Below, in pieces: positions 34,336 through 43,166 of a DNA stretch of 64,000 nt. The position numbers and the translations under genes are program-made. A model generated the notes under the pieces. That model did no database searches. It was not told the origin of the DNA and was given only the letters and a program-made list of their open reading frames with translations. Position 1 is the stretch's first letter. Each line of letters starts with the position of its first letter. The stretch comes from JBFHIJ01 sp963678775 (GTDB lineage: Bacteria; Bacteroidota; Ignavibacteria; Kapaibacteriales; UBA2268). The stretch covers positions 473,210 to 537,209 of the forward strand of contig CAXXGR010000010.1 of the NCBI GenBank assembly GCA_963678775.2. The letters are read 5' to 3'.

Positions 34336-34511
34336 TTTAAACCTCAAAGTTTTGTTCAAATATCAAGATAACAAATATAAGTATTCTACAATAAAAAATA
34401 TTTCAAAGAATAATACAAATGCAAATTTAAAGATGCAAAATTGAAACAAAAATTGTATTTTATTCGTTACCTTAATTGGCTATACATTCAATTATAATAG
34501 AGGAAAGCAAA

Positions 34512-35198
34512 ATGGGAATTTTTAGTAGAATAGCTGATGTTTTTAAAGCAAATGTAAATGATGCTTTAGACAGAGCTGAAGATCCTGAAAAAATGATTAA
34601 ACAAATGGTTATTGAGATGGAAGAATCTGTCAATAAAGCCACTTTATCTGTTGCACAAGCTGTTGCTAATGAGAAATCCCTTGAACGTAAGCTTGCTAAA
34701 GCTGATAAAGAACGTTCAGATTGGGAGCAAAAAGCAATGCAAGCTTTACAGTCAAATAGAGAAGATTTGGCTAAAGCAGCTTTAGAAAAAAAATCGATAG
34801 CAGAAAGAAACTTCAATGATTTGCAGCCACTTCAACAATCTGCAAAAGTTACTGCTGATAAATTAAGAGAACAGCTTAATAATTTAAAAAGGAAATTAGA
34901 CGAAGCAAGATCGCGTCAAAGCACTTTGATTGCTCGCTCACAAGCTGCAAAAGCTCAGAAACAAATAGCACAATCTATGGGCGGAGTCGGTTCGGATGCT
35001 TTTGGAAAATTTGATAAATTTGAAGATAAAATTGATAAGTTAGAAGCTGAAGCAGAAGCTTTTGAATCTTTAGACAGCGGCAGTTCTTCGTTAGATCAAG
35101 AATTTAAAGAACTTGAAAGTTCTACTGCAGTAGATAGTGATTTGCTAGCTTTAAAAGCAAAAATGGGTCTGTTGAACGATTCTCAAAAATCTGAATAG
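34512..35198 (+). CDS. pspA: PspA/IM30 (ESCRT-III-like) membrane-stress protein
   Basis: About 228 residues from the ATG at 34512, preceded by GAGGAAAG; the frame upstream to 34476 is TTG-initiated and unlikely. PspA/Vipp1 proteins are long helical coiled-coil proteins that bind stressed inner membranes and form rods or rings. Visible: amphipathic helix 1 'GIFSRIADVFKANVNDALD'; conserved 'AEDPEKMIKQMVIEME'; long coiled coil (about 25-150) with 'ALSVAQAVANEKSLERKL'-type heptads and 'KRKLDEARSRQSTLIAR'; and a shorter acidic C-terminal part around 'DKFEDKIDKLEAEAEAFE'. The ending ('DLLALKAKMG') is typical. The usual pspF/pspBC regulators are not nearby. It is followed by the YbjN-like gene. Confidence 0.93.
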   Translation: MGIFSRIADVFKANVNDALDRAEDPEKMIKQMVIEMEESVNKATLSVAQAVANEKSLERKLAKADKERSDWEQKAMQALQSNREDLAKAALEKKSIAERNFNDLQPLQQSAKVTADKLREQLNNLKRKLDEARSRQSTLIARSQAAKAQKQIAQSMGGVGSDAFGKFDKFEDKIDKLEAEAEAFESLDSGSSSLDQEFKELESSTAVDSDLLALKAKMGLLNDSQKSE

Positions 35199-35208
35199 GA
35201 GTGTAAAA

Positions 35209-35697
35209 GTGGAAAATTCAATATTAAATAAAGAGGAAAAGACTATGGATAATACACCTCAAGAATTGATATATGCTACTATTCAAAAAGTAGAATCAAT
35301 ATTAAATGAAAAATATCCTGACCATATAAAATTTGAAGAAGGTCAATATGTTATAAATAGAGGTTCTACTCAAGTAATGGTACTGGTAAGGCCTTTCACT
35401 GATAAAGATACCGCTGTGGAGTGTATCGCAAATGTAGTAGCTGGTGCTACCATCACTGCTGAAATAATGAAGTTTTTACTTCGCAAAAATGCTGAAATAC
35501 ATTTTGGATCATTTGGATTATTATTTGACGATACTATTACTTTCAGTCACTGCATTACAGGGACTAACTTAGATTTCAATGAGTTAATTGTTTCGGTTAA
35601 CTCAGTTGCTATTATTGCAGATCATTACGATGATGAAATAGTTAAGATTGCAGGCGGTAAAAGATCCGCTGATGCCTTAGAGCAAGACTTTGAATGA
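35209..35697 (+). CDS. YbjN/CesT-type chaperone-like protein
   Basis: 162 residues from the GTG at 35209 (AGGAG at 35197-35201, spacing 7). An in-frame ATG at 35245 also has a good GAGG upstream and would remove 12 charged residues, so the true start is uncertain. The fold reads as the small alpha-beta sandwich of the YbjN/type III chaperone-like superfamily: helix 'ELIYATIQKVESILNEKY', strands 'IKFEEGQYVINRGSTQVMVLVRPF', helix 'TAEIMKFLLRKNAEIHFG', strands 'GLLFDDTITFSHCITG', and a C-terminal helix. This is fold-level recognition; the function is unknown. It directly follows pspA, so the two are co-transcribed and may work together in envelope stress. Confidence 0.75.
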   Translation: MENSILNKEEKTMDNTPQELIYATIQKVESILNEKYPDHIKFEEGQYVINRGSTQVMVLVRPFTDKDTAVECIANVVAGATITAEIMKFLLRKNAEIHFGSFGLLFDDTITFSHCITGTNLDFNELIVSVNSVAIIADHYDDEIVKIAGGKRSADALEQDFE

Positions 35698-35699
35698 CA

Positions 35700-35724
35700 A
35701 AAAAGAGGACTTAGTCCTCTTTTT
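35700..35724. terminator. bidirectional terminator between YbjN-like and OmpA-domain genes
   Basis: AAAAAGAGGAC (35700-35710) pairs with GTCCTCTTTTT (35714-35724), 11 bp around the 3-base loop TTA. A-tract and T-tract flank it, so it can stop both converging genes. The loop is the stop codon of the minus-strand gene. Confidence 0.88.
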
Positions 35725-37624
35725 GTAGCTTTAAACGAATGGAGCGATTTAAAAATCTTCCAACCGGCGAAGAATTTGAGTATCTAAAAGTATCTTCTGT
35801 GACAACAATGTGGATTGCCTTATTTTTAGCTCTATTTTGTATAAATGACTTGGCATTTTTAGCTCTTCGGTAAGTTAATTCCTGATTTCGCATATCCGAA
35901 CCACTACTGTCAGCACTACCGGAAATAATAATGTTAATATTCTCTGGCAAAAAGGAAACCATTTCTTCTAATGTTGCTTTTGAATCATTTGAAAGTAAAT
36001 CTGAATTATAATCAAAAGTCAAAACTGCAAGGAATTGGTCTACTTGTAGATCTTTGTATTTTATAGACATATTTTCTTTGTTTAGAACTATAGAAGTGTC
36101 AATCTTAATACTGTGTAAATAATCTATAGAATATTTTAAAGTATCATTATATTCTTCACTGGGTATAATATATTTTGAATATAAATCTGCATTCAGAGTA
36201 GAAAAAGATTTATAATTATCTACTACTTTTATTTTCTTGGGAAATATAATATCATTAGTATCTAATTCAATTTTAGAATACCCAACTACATTATCTTCGT
36301 AGTTTTTAGATACAAAATTTGTTAGTAGAACTCCATCAATATCAATATCTACTCTTTGATTTTCTTCAAAACCGGATGAGTATGCTTCGTTAGATCTAGT
36401 TATTGACTTCTTTTGTTTAATTCTGTCGGAGTCTATTCCATTATTAATTAAGAAAGTCTTAACTGAGTTGATTCTCTCAGATGTTAATTTCATACGATTA
36501 TTTTCATCTCCTGAAGATATTGCAGAAATATAAATCTTAGCTTCAGGCTTTCTGTTTAGAATTTCTAACATATCATAAAGTATATTATGATGTAGATTTA
36601 CCGGATCATCGTAGGGTGTAAGAGTAGTGTCGAAATTAAGATATTTATCAGGAATTTTTGAGGAGTTCGTATCAAAGAAGATGCTACTAATTTTTGGACT
36701 ATTACAAAGTAATTTATAACCTTGTTCGATATGAAAATCTGTATATATTTTTTCCAACATAATTTTTGGATTTAGTGTATCTCTAAAAACAGGTATTATA
36801 GTAGCGGAATCTAAAACAGGAGCTTTGGTTTGCGTTATATCAGTTGATTGTATTTCTTCGTCATTCCTATGAAACTCAAAATTGAATCCTAATAATAAAT
36901 TTATTGAATAGTGTTGCCAATTAGTGTTTTGTACTATGTCAGTAAAGCAATAATCTAATGATAACTCTTGAGTAAAATATTTATCTTCTCCGATAGTTAA
37001 GTAGTTTTGGAAACCAATTAAAAAACCTATGCCCGGTGAATATCTATTTTCTATTGTACCGGTAGCCATTTGATATTCTAAAACTTGCTGACCATTAATA
37101 TCTAAAACATGACCGGATGGAGAGACTGCCTTTTTGGTTTGGATGTATTTACTTTGGATAGGGATATAAATTTTAGTTGCAGAAATCAGTTTTAAAGGTC
37201 CATCAATAAAATTATTTGCAATTAGATATTTTAAACCAAAAGATATTTCTATATTGTTTAGCGTAGCATCTAAATTATATCTATTTGTAACATCAATAAG
37301 TTTATCCTCAAAAGAATCATAAATTCTAAGTAATTCATCATAACTCAAATCGACAGACCTATCAGCCAAAACCAATCCTGTAAATAACTCAATATTATTC
37401 AATAGTCGATAGTTTAAGACAATATTCCCTAAAAATCTAAAATTGCTATTATTCTCATAAGTACCGCAATTATAGATTCCGGGAAAGGAATTAAAGTCTG
37501 CATTGTGGTAATTAAATAAAGTACCGGCGGATACTCCAAAAGAAAAAATATTTTTGTAATTATCATTAGAATTTGATATTGTTACACTTAATAGAAAAAG
37601 TATTACTGATAAAATCGTTTTCAA
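35711..37624 (-). CDS. outer-membrane protein with barrel-like N-terminus and two OmpA-like domains
   Basis: 637 residues. The start is TTG at 37624 (Met-Lys-Thr-Ile..., signal peptide to about residue 20); the next in-frame ATG is far inside, and AGGA stands about ten bases upstream. Residues 25-260 are aromatic, strand-rich and glycine-poor, with 'GLKYLIANNF' and 'GIGFLIGFQNYLTIG', as in an outer-membrane beta-barrel. Residues about 300-430 form a first OmpA-like fold ('SSIFFDTNSSKIPD', 'LTSERINSVKTFLINNGID'), partly degenerate. Residues about 515-637 form a second ('LTFDYNSDLL', 'ISGSADSSGSDMRNQELTYR', 'NRSIRLKL') with the Asp and Arg of the peptidoglycan-binding site. It probably links the outer membrane to peptidoglycan. 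Two OmpA-like modules in one protein are less common. Confidence 0.85.
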   Translation of the reverse strand: MKTILSVILFLLSVTISNSNDNYKNIFSFGVSAGTLFNYHNADFNSFPGIYNCGTYENNSNFRFLGNIVLNYRLLNNIELFTGLVLADRSVDLSYDELLRIYDSFEDKLIDVTNRYNLDATLNNIEISFGLKYLIANNFIDGPLKLISATKIYIPIQSKYIQTKKAVSPSGHVLDINGQQVLEYQMATGTIENRYSPGIGFLIGFQNYLTIGEDKYFTQELSLDYCFTDIVQNTNWQHYSINLLLGFNFEFHRNDEEIQSTDITQTKAPVLDSATIIPVFRDTLNPKIMLEKIYTDFHIEQGYKLLCNSPKISSIFFDTNSSKIPDKYLNFDTTLTPYDDPVNLHHNILYDMLEILNRKPEAKIYISAISSGDENNRMKLTSERINSVKTFLINNGIDSDRIKQKKSITRSNEAYSSGFEENQRVDIDIDGVLLTNFVSKNYEDNVVGYSKIELDTNDIIFPKKIKVVDNYKSFSTLNADLYSKYIIPSEEYNDTLKYSIDYLHSIKIDTSIVLNKENMSIKYKDLQVDQFLAVLTFDYNSDLLSNDSKATLEEMVSFLPENINIIISGSADSSGSDMRNQELTYRRAKNAKSFIQNRAKNKAIHIVVTEDTFRYSNSSPVGRFLNRSIRLKLQKED

Positions 37625-37674
37625 TGTTTGATATCCTAATTTGACTGTTGTTTCAAAATAAATATAATAAATAC

Positions 37675-39105
37675 ATGATAATTAAAAAAGATAAAGATTT
37701 AATCTTAGACTACGAAAAGGATGCTTCCAACTTGCATGGTACTGCTGAAAGCGTTTATATTCCTAATGACACGCAAGATATAGTAAAGGTCTTACGAATT
37801 GCAGCAGCAAATAATAAAACTATCGCAGTGTCAGGTAGTAGGACAGGATTAACAGGTGGTTGTGTGCCGGACAATGATATAGTTATATCATTAGAAGGGA
37901 TGAATAGAATTATAGAGATAAATAAAACAGAAATGTATGCATGGGTTGAAGCTGGTGTGATAATCACAGATTTTCATGATGAACTTGACAAGCATGGATT
38001 ATATTATCCACCTAATCCAACTGAAACAAACAGTAGCATAGGTGGAAATGTTGCTAATAATGCCAGTGGTTCCAGAGCTTTTAAGTATGGAAATACCCGA
38101 CCATTTGTTCAGGAAATGGAAGTAGTATTAAGTAGCGGAGAAGTGGTGCATCTCAAAGGTGACATTCAAAATGATATTTATTGTCTCAATACTGCAAATA
38201 ACGAATACTCTTTTGATATCCTAAATGTCAAAATACCACATAAAAAAAACAGTGCAGGATATTACTCAAGAAAAGGGATGAGAGATTTAGATTTATTTAT
38301 TGGATCAGAGGGAACTCTGGGCATTGTTAGTAAAGTTAAAGTAAAATTGATACAAAAACCGAATTTTAAAGTATCTCTACTTGCTTTTTTTGCTGATTAC
38401 AACAATATGTTTGACTTCGTAAAAATAGCGCGTGATTTGTCGTTTAATGACTCTTCTATCTTAGATACAAATTTAATAGAATTTTTAGATTGCACTGCCC
38501 TGGAAGTATCAGAAGCAGACTACCCTAAAGAAGCAGTCGGAGCGATTTGGATAGAACAATACTGCGATACAGAAGAACTGAAAGATACTTTGCTAGGTAA
38601 ATGGTACGATTTGATATCAAGATATACCTGCTTAGTAGATGAAACATTTTTGGCTTACGATGCCATAACCGAGAGAAAAATCACGGAACTCAGACATAAA
38701 GTTCCATTAGGAGTAACTGAGTTTATTGCTCAGCATGGATTTAGCAAAATGGGAACAGACACTGCAGTAGGGGATGAGTACGCAAAAGACTTATTTGACT
38801 ATGGGTGTAAGGTATGTGAAGAACGGAACATCAAGCATGTAGTATGGGGGCATATCGGGAATTCTCACTTCCATATAAATGTATTGCCTTCTACTAAAGA
38901 AGAATATGAAAAAGCTGTTGAAGCATTTAACTTAATATTAGACAAATCATTAGACTTCGGAGGTACAATTTCTGGAGAACATGGTATTGGTAAAATAAAA
39001 AAATACCATTTCCATAAAATGTACAAAAATGAACTTGGATATTTCAAGTCCATAAAGTCAATTCTAGACCCTAATTCAATCTTAGGCAATGGTAATTTAT
39101 TTTAA
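37675..39105 (+). CDS. FAD-binding 2-hydroxyacid oxidase/dehydrogenase (GlcD / D-lactate dehydrogenase-like)
   Basis: About 476 residues from the ATG at 37675; a TTG-started frame from 37648 would add nine. The family oxidises D-lactate, glycolate or similar 2-hydroxy acids using FAD. Visible: FAD-binding (PCMH) domain with 'IAVSGSRTGLTGGCVP', 'VEAGVIITDFHDEL', 'PPNPTETNSSIGGNVANNASG' (20-residue core shown in part), 'KYGNTRPFVQEMEVV', 'DLFIGSEGTLGI'; C-terminal FAD-oxidase domain with 'WGHIGNSHFHINVLP' (two His of the metal/substrate site) and 'GGTISGEHGIGKIKK'. Substrate specificity cannot be read. There is no partner GlcE/GlcF gene, so it is likely a single-subunit enzyme. It diverges from the OmpA gene and its end overlaps the convergent receiver-kinase by nine bases. 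Confidence 0.92.
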   Translation: MIIKKDKDLILDYEKDASNLHGTAESVYIPNDTQDIVKVLRIAAANNKTIAVSGSRTGLTGGCVPDNDIVISLEGMNRIIEINKTEMYAWVEAGVIITDFHDELDKHGLYYPPNPTETNSSIGGNVANNASGSRAFKYGNTRPFVQEMEVVLSSGEVVHLKGDIQNDIYCLNTANNEYSFDILNVKIPHKKNSAGYYSRKGMRDLDLFIGSEGTLGIVSKVKVKLIQKPNFKVSLLAFFADYNNMFDFVKIARDLSFNDSSILDTNLIEFLDCTALEVSEADYPKEAVGAIWIEQYCDTEELKDTLLGKWYDLISRYTCLVDETFLAYDAITERKITELRHKVPLGVTEFIAQHGFSKMGTDTAVGDEYAKDLFDYGCKVCEERNIKHVVWGHIGNSHFHINVLPSTKEEYEKAVEAFNLILDKSLDFGGTISGEHGIGKIKKYHFHKMYKNELGYFKSIKSILDPNSILGNGNLF

Positions 39106-40185
39106 AGGAAAAATAATTTCATTTCTAAAATATTCATTTTCGCGGCAGTCTATACTGTCGCGTAAATTATTTATATTTATAATTTTTTTGACTATCGCCA
39201 GTCCAAGTCCAAGACCTTGTTGCTCATTTTGTTTCCTGTTGTATTGAATATTTCCAAGCTCTTTAACTAAATTTTTATCAAGTCCGAGACCTTCATTAAA
39301 TATTATTAGATGATATCCTTTATCATCTAATTTTAAAGAAACTTCAACTTTTTGTCCAGGATACGAGAATTTAAAAGCATTATCTATTAACTCTTTCAGC
39401 AAATGTTCTGTATGTTTATGATATATGGGTAAAGAAACTGATTGAACATCGATTTTTAAATCTGATTCTCTATTATATTGCTTAGCAACCTGTAAGGCTT
39501 GTTCATTAATTATAGAATCTGTATCATAAGTGATTTTGTCAATATTCTTTAAGATGCTACTGTCTCCCATCTCTATTTTTTCTAATTCTATAAATAACTC
39601 AAACTTCTTACTTAAATTTTCTATTCTGTTTGCTGACTCCAGTATCATACCAAAGAATTGTTGTATCTCTTCATCTGAAAAGCTTTGATAACTTGACTGT
39701 AGGAGCTGAATTGTCATTTTAATACCGTTTAGAGGTGTTCTTAATTCATGTGGAATAATCACCGCTAAATCTTTTTTAAATTGATCTAAAACTGCTTGTA
39801 TAGGTTCTTTAATTTTTGAATGTTTGAATAGCCTTGCTGTGATAGTATCAAACAATTGGTTAGGTGTAAAAGGTTTTGTAAGGAAATCATCAGCGCCTTG
39901 CACAATAGCATCAACTCTATCGTTATATTCAGATTTAGCACTTAAAAATATAAAAGGGATGTCTGAGGTTATGGTATTACTTCTAAGATAGTTTACTACC
40001 TCTATACCATTCATAATCGGCATCATAATGTCGCAAATTATCAGGTCAGGCAGTAACTCTATAGCTTTTTCAACTCCCACTTTACCATTTTCAGCACCAT
40101 AAACAATATAATCTTCTGTTTCAAGAAGCTCAATTATGTTTTCAATAACTGCTTTTTCATCTTCAATAACTAATATTCTATACAT
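39097..40185 (-). CDS. receiver-histidine kinase
   Basis: 362 residues from the ATG at 40185 ('MYRILVIEDE'); a TTG three codons earlier is less likely. Order: receiver domain with phospho-acceptor Asp52 in 'IICDIMMPIMNG', 'FLSAKS' and Lys104 in 'LTKPF'; linker; HisKA with His146 in 'IIPHELRTPLNG'; HATPase with 'ELIDNAFKFSYPG', 'FNEGLGLD' and 'QGLGLGLAIV'. The G1 box has Asn where Asp is common (N-E-G-L-G), a variant seen in this type of soluble receiver-kinase. No membrane segment or DNA-binding domain. It starts about 58 bases after lptD and may be co-transcribed with it. The input is probably phosphotransfer from an unlinked kinase. Confidence 0.92.
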   Translation of the reverse strand: MYRILVIEDEKAVIENIIELLETEDYIVYGAENGKVGVEKAIELLPDLIICDIMMPIMNGIEVVNYLRSNTITSDIPFIFLSAKSEYNDRVDAIVQGADDFLTKPFTPNQLFDTITARLFKHSKIKEPIQAVLDQFKKDLAVIIPHELRTPLNGIKMTIQLLQSSYQSFSDEEIQQFFGMILESANRIENLSKKFELFIELEKIEMGDSSILKNIDKITYDTDSIINEQALQVAKQYNRESDLKIDVQSVSLPIYHKHTEHLLKELIDNAFKFSYPGQKVEVSLKLDDKGYHLIIFNEGLGLDKNLVKELGNIQYNRKQNEQQGLGLGLAIVKKIININNLRDSIDCRENEYFRNEIIFPLK

Positions 40186-40243
40186 TAAAACCAATCCATA
40201 ATATTGTTTATATAATGAAGTAGAAGGATAACAATAAGTATTA

Positions 40244-42961
40244 TTATCTGTATATAGGGTAATTTCTTTTTTCTAACATTAAATCTTTCAATTGAGATGC
40301 ATTCGCTGAGAATTTCAAATAAAACCCTCTGTTAAATCCAAGAGGTATCCATTGGAAATACAGATTCCAACAATGGATAGTTTTATTAAAGGTAAGAGTT
40401 GGGACATTTAATTTCATTTTGACAAAATCATATCCACCAGAAAAAGTTACTTTCCAAGAATTAGTCAAATCAAAATTGAAAGAGGCATTTAAATAACATT
40501 TACTGAGTTTATCTTCCAGCAAGTTATTATTATACTGAACTTGAAAGTTAAGAGTTGTAGAAAATGGAAAACTAAATTGCGAATACCCTGGGCTCGAATC
40601 TCCGAATAAATCAACATCTGTTATTTCATGCTTCTGCCGTTTTGAGAAACGAGAGTTGTAGTTTACCTTTTCAGTATCAGCTGTAGCGGTATCTTCCTCT
40701 ACTTCATCAGGATTATCAAATATTCCTCGTTCCGTTCGTTTACTTCCACTGTTAGAGAAAGAAAAATTCGTACTTAATGAAAGAGATGCCTGGTTTAATC
40801 TAAGAGGAAATTTATTGTTATCCCACAAATAGCTATTTCTTGCTGATAAAGAATAGCTACCTTCCATGGTCTCATATGGGCTAAAAGATGCACTACCATT
40901 TAGTGATATTTTTTTATCTCCAAATTTGATAGCGTCTGAATTATAAGACAAAGAAATATCACTTAGACCCATAGAATCTTTTGCAAAATCATAGGAGAAA
41001 TTTGTACTCATGCGTAGTAGCTGTATATTCAAATCATCTAAAGTATCACCTTGCGCTACTTTCATCTCAAAAGTGTGATTATCACTATATCTAAGTGATT
41101 TTGATAATCTCGAAGATGCTAATCCTCCGTCAGCAAGATATTTGGAGTATACTACTTCTCTATCTGTTTTATAATTATAATATCGACCAAATGAATTAGT
41201 ATTTGACGATTGGTCAGGCGTATATGAAAAAGATAAACTTGGCTCGTAGGTATGCCTAAATGCTTTTGCACCTAACCAATTAGGGTCTATAAAAAAGAGA
41301 AAGGGATTTTGTTTATCTACTATCCCGAATAATTTTGTTTTTGCAGATAGGGACATTGAATAACGGTAATCTGTAAAAAATCCCTTTTTATATGTATTTT
41401 TAATTGTAGAATCTGTGGGATTCATCTCTTGAGTTACTTGTCTCAAGTAATTATTAGCAGAAAAAGAGAAGCTGGGAGTTAGTGTAAAGTGTCCCAATTT
41501 TGGATTAATTGAAATACTTGGTCTATGCTCTATAACTTTTTTATAATTAAAGCTAGTATCATTTGGTAAACTATCAACAGTAGATAAATCTATGTTTCTA
41601 TTATCCCAATACCTAGCATTTGCAGTATATCTGAGAGATAGACCTTCAAGAAATCCAGGCATTTTGGGAAGTATGTTATTCGCATTATAGGACAAAGGTA
41701 TATTTTGAGTATAAGACCCGGTTACAATATTAAAATCTCGCGTGTAAGATGCAGAAAATCTATGACCATTATCAAATGTTTTACTATAAGAAGCAGATGA
41801 TTTCATTTCTTGTTGTACACGTTGGTTTATGTTTGTAGAAGTTAATGTGTTAAAACCGGTAGAAGCAAAATTCAAGTTAAAAGTAGCATATTCAGTGGGG
41901 TTAAAGGTGTGCTTATGGTTGAAAATTATTTCGTAAGCAGTGCTAAACTCATCATTCGAGTTTTTGACTCTACCATACGACAAGTTCATTTTACCATTAA
42001 ATCTATCAGTCAGTACCCAGCGAGTTTCATTCATAAACATAAAACCGGCTCTTGAATATAAGTTGGTAGTTAACTTAGTATCCCAATAATCTGAGGCTGC
42101 CCAGTAATAACCTAATTCTTCAAATACAACACCTCTTTGTTTAGAGAAGAAAAAGGAAGGAATAATTATACCTGATTTTCTTCCTGATTGAGAGGGGAAA
42201 AATAATCCAAAAGGGATAGGTAAAATAGGCATATCTTCTACATAGATCACAACATCTTCTAAAAGTATTCTGTCATTTGGTATGATTTTCATCTTGCCTG
42301 AGGCAAAGTGGAAGTGGGGCATAGGATCATCACAAGTAGTATACATGCCATCTTGTACATACATGCAATTATCTGATACTTTTTTAATTTTACTCCCGAA
42401 GTAGAATCCTTCTTCCATCTCTGTTTCGCCTTCGCTAATCGTACCTCTTTTAGTTTTGAAATTGAAATTGATTTTTTTACCGGTAAACTCTTCACCATTA
42501 TCATTAAATTTTGGTATGCCTGTGATATTGCCCGAGCTATCAATCAAAGGCGTTGCTAATAACTTATAATCATCTAAGTATAGTTCAATTATCTCAGCTT
42601 CTAACTTTTGATTGCCATAATCTAATGTAGAGTTACCTTTTATACGTAGACGCTTACTTGGAAAGTTAAAAATGACTGAGTCACGTCCGTAATAAGTAAC
42701 ATTGGTATCCAAAGAAGAGTTGTTTGTAGGTATTCTTTTGATATTTAATGTAGTATCTTGCACTGCAAGACTATCTATTTCAATATTTTGCAAGGAGTCA
42801 ATACTAGATATTGAAAAGGTCGAATCCGGCTTATTTACTAAAATACTATCATTCAATATAGAATTTACTTGATTTTTAGAAACTGAATCTGTGACAGCTA
42901 CTACAAAAACAAAAACTATAATAAACAATATGTATAAGTATTGAATCGCCTTCTTTGTCAT
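40244..42961 (-). CDS. lptD: LPS-assembly protein LptD-family outer-membrane protein
   Basis: 905 residues, within the usual range. LptD is the outer-membrane barrel of the Lpt bridge and inserts lipopolysaccharide into the outer leaflet. An N-terminal membrane/signal helix (about 8-27) leads to a low-complexity Ser/Asp-rich linker, then an OstA/LptA-like jellyroll (about 90-265) with 'LRIKGNSTLDYGNQKLEAEI' and the repeating 'GKKINFNFKTKRGTISEGE' pattern. The barrel begins near 'LPIPFGLFFPSQSGRKSGII', a strongly diagnostic segment (P-x-P-x-G-x-F-P...RKSG). The rest is rows of aromatic strands typical of the Bacteroidota form, e.g. 'SLSYNSDAIKFG', 'SFSYTPDQSS'. Only two cysteines near 'DNCMYVQDGMYTTCDDP' are evident, so the E. 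coli disulfide pattern is not copied. LptE is not adjacent. A receiver-kinase gene follows. Confidence 0.9.
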   Translation of the reverse strand: MTKKAIQYLYILFIIVFVFVVAVTDSVSKNQVNSILNDSILVNKPDSTFSISSIDSLQNIEIDSLAVQDTTLNIKRIPTNNSSLDTNVTYYGRDSVIFNFPSKRLRIKGNSTLDYGNQKLEAEIIELYLDDYKLLATPLIDSSGNITGIPKFNDNGEEFTGKKINFNFKTKRGTISEGETEMEEGFYFGSKIKKVSDNCMYVQDGMYTTCDDPMPHFHFASGKMKIIPNDRILLEDVVIYVEDMPILPIPFGLFFPSQSGRKSGIIIPSFFFSKQRGVVFEELGYYWAASDYWDTKLTTNLYSRAGFMFMNETRWVLTDRFNGKMNLSYGRVKNSNDEFSTAYEIIFNHKHTFNPTEYATFNLNFASTGFNTLTSTNINQRVQQEMKSSASYSKTFDNGHRFSASYTRDFNIVTGSYTQNIPLSYNANNILPKMPGFLEGLSLRYTANARYWDNRNIDLSTVDSLPNDTSFNYKKVIEHRPSISINPKLGHFTLTPSFSFSANNYLRQVTQEMNPTDSTIKNTYKKGFFTDYRYSMSLSAKTKLFGIVDKQNPFLFFIDPNWLGAKAFRHTYEPSLSFSYTPDQSSNTNSFGRYYNYKTDREVVYSKYLADGGLASSRLSKSLRYSDNHTFEMKVAQGDTLDDLNIQLLRMSTNFSYDFAKDSMGLSDISLSYNSDAIKFGDKKISLNGSASFSPYETMEGSYSLSARNSYLWDNNKFPLRLNQASLSLSTNFSFSNSGSKRTERGIFDNPDEVEEDTATADTEKVNYNSRFSKRQKHEITDVDLFGDSSPGYSQFSFPFSTTLNFQVQYNNNLLEDKLSKCYLNASFNFDLTNSWKVTFSGGYDFVKMKLNVPTLTFNKTIHCWNLYFQWIPLGFNRGFYLKFSANASQLKDLMLEKRNYPIYR

Positions 42962-43166
42962 ACGTTTGATTTCTAAATTATCTAATCTACAAAAATACAG
43001 ATATTTTACTAATTTAATGTAAATATATGTGATTTGTTATACGCATTATAATTTGCTTTGTTATATAACTCACAGATAATTGAAATATTGATTACTATTC
43101 TAAAGGATATCTGTTTTTGGTCGATACTAATATAGTCATGTTTTAAGCACTAGAATAAGAGTTAAT

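Noticed and set aside
39097..40185. Asn in place of Asp in the G1 box as a sign of an inactive kinase
   Set aside because: The N-x-G-x-G form is frequent in soluble receiver-kinases with normal activity; His146 and the other boxes are intact.
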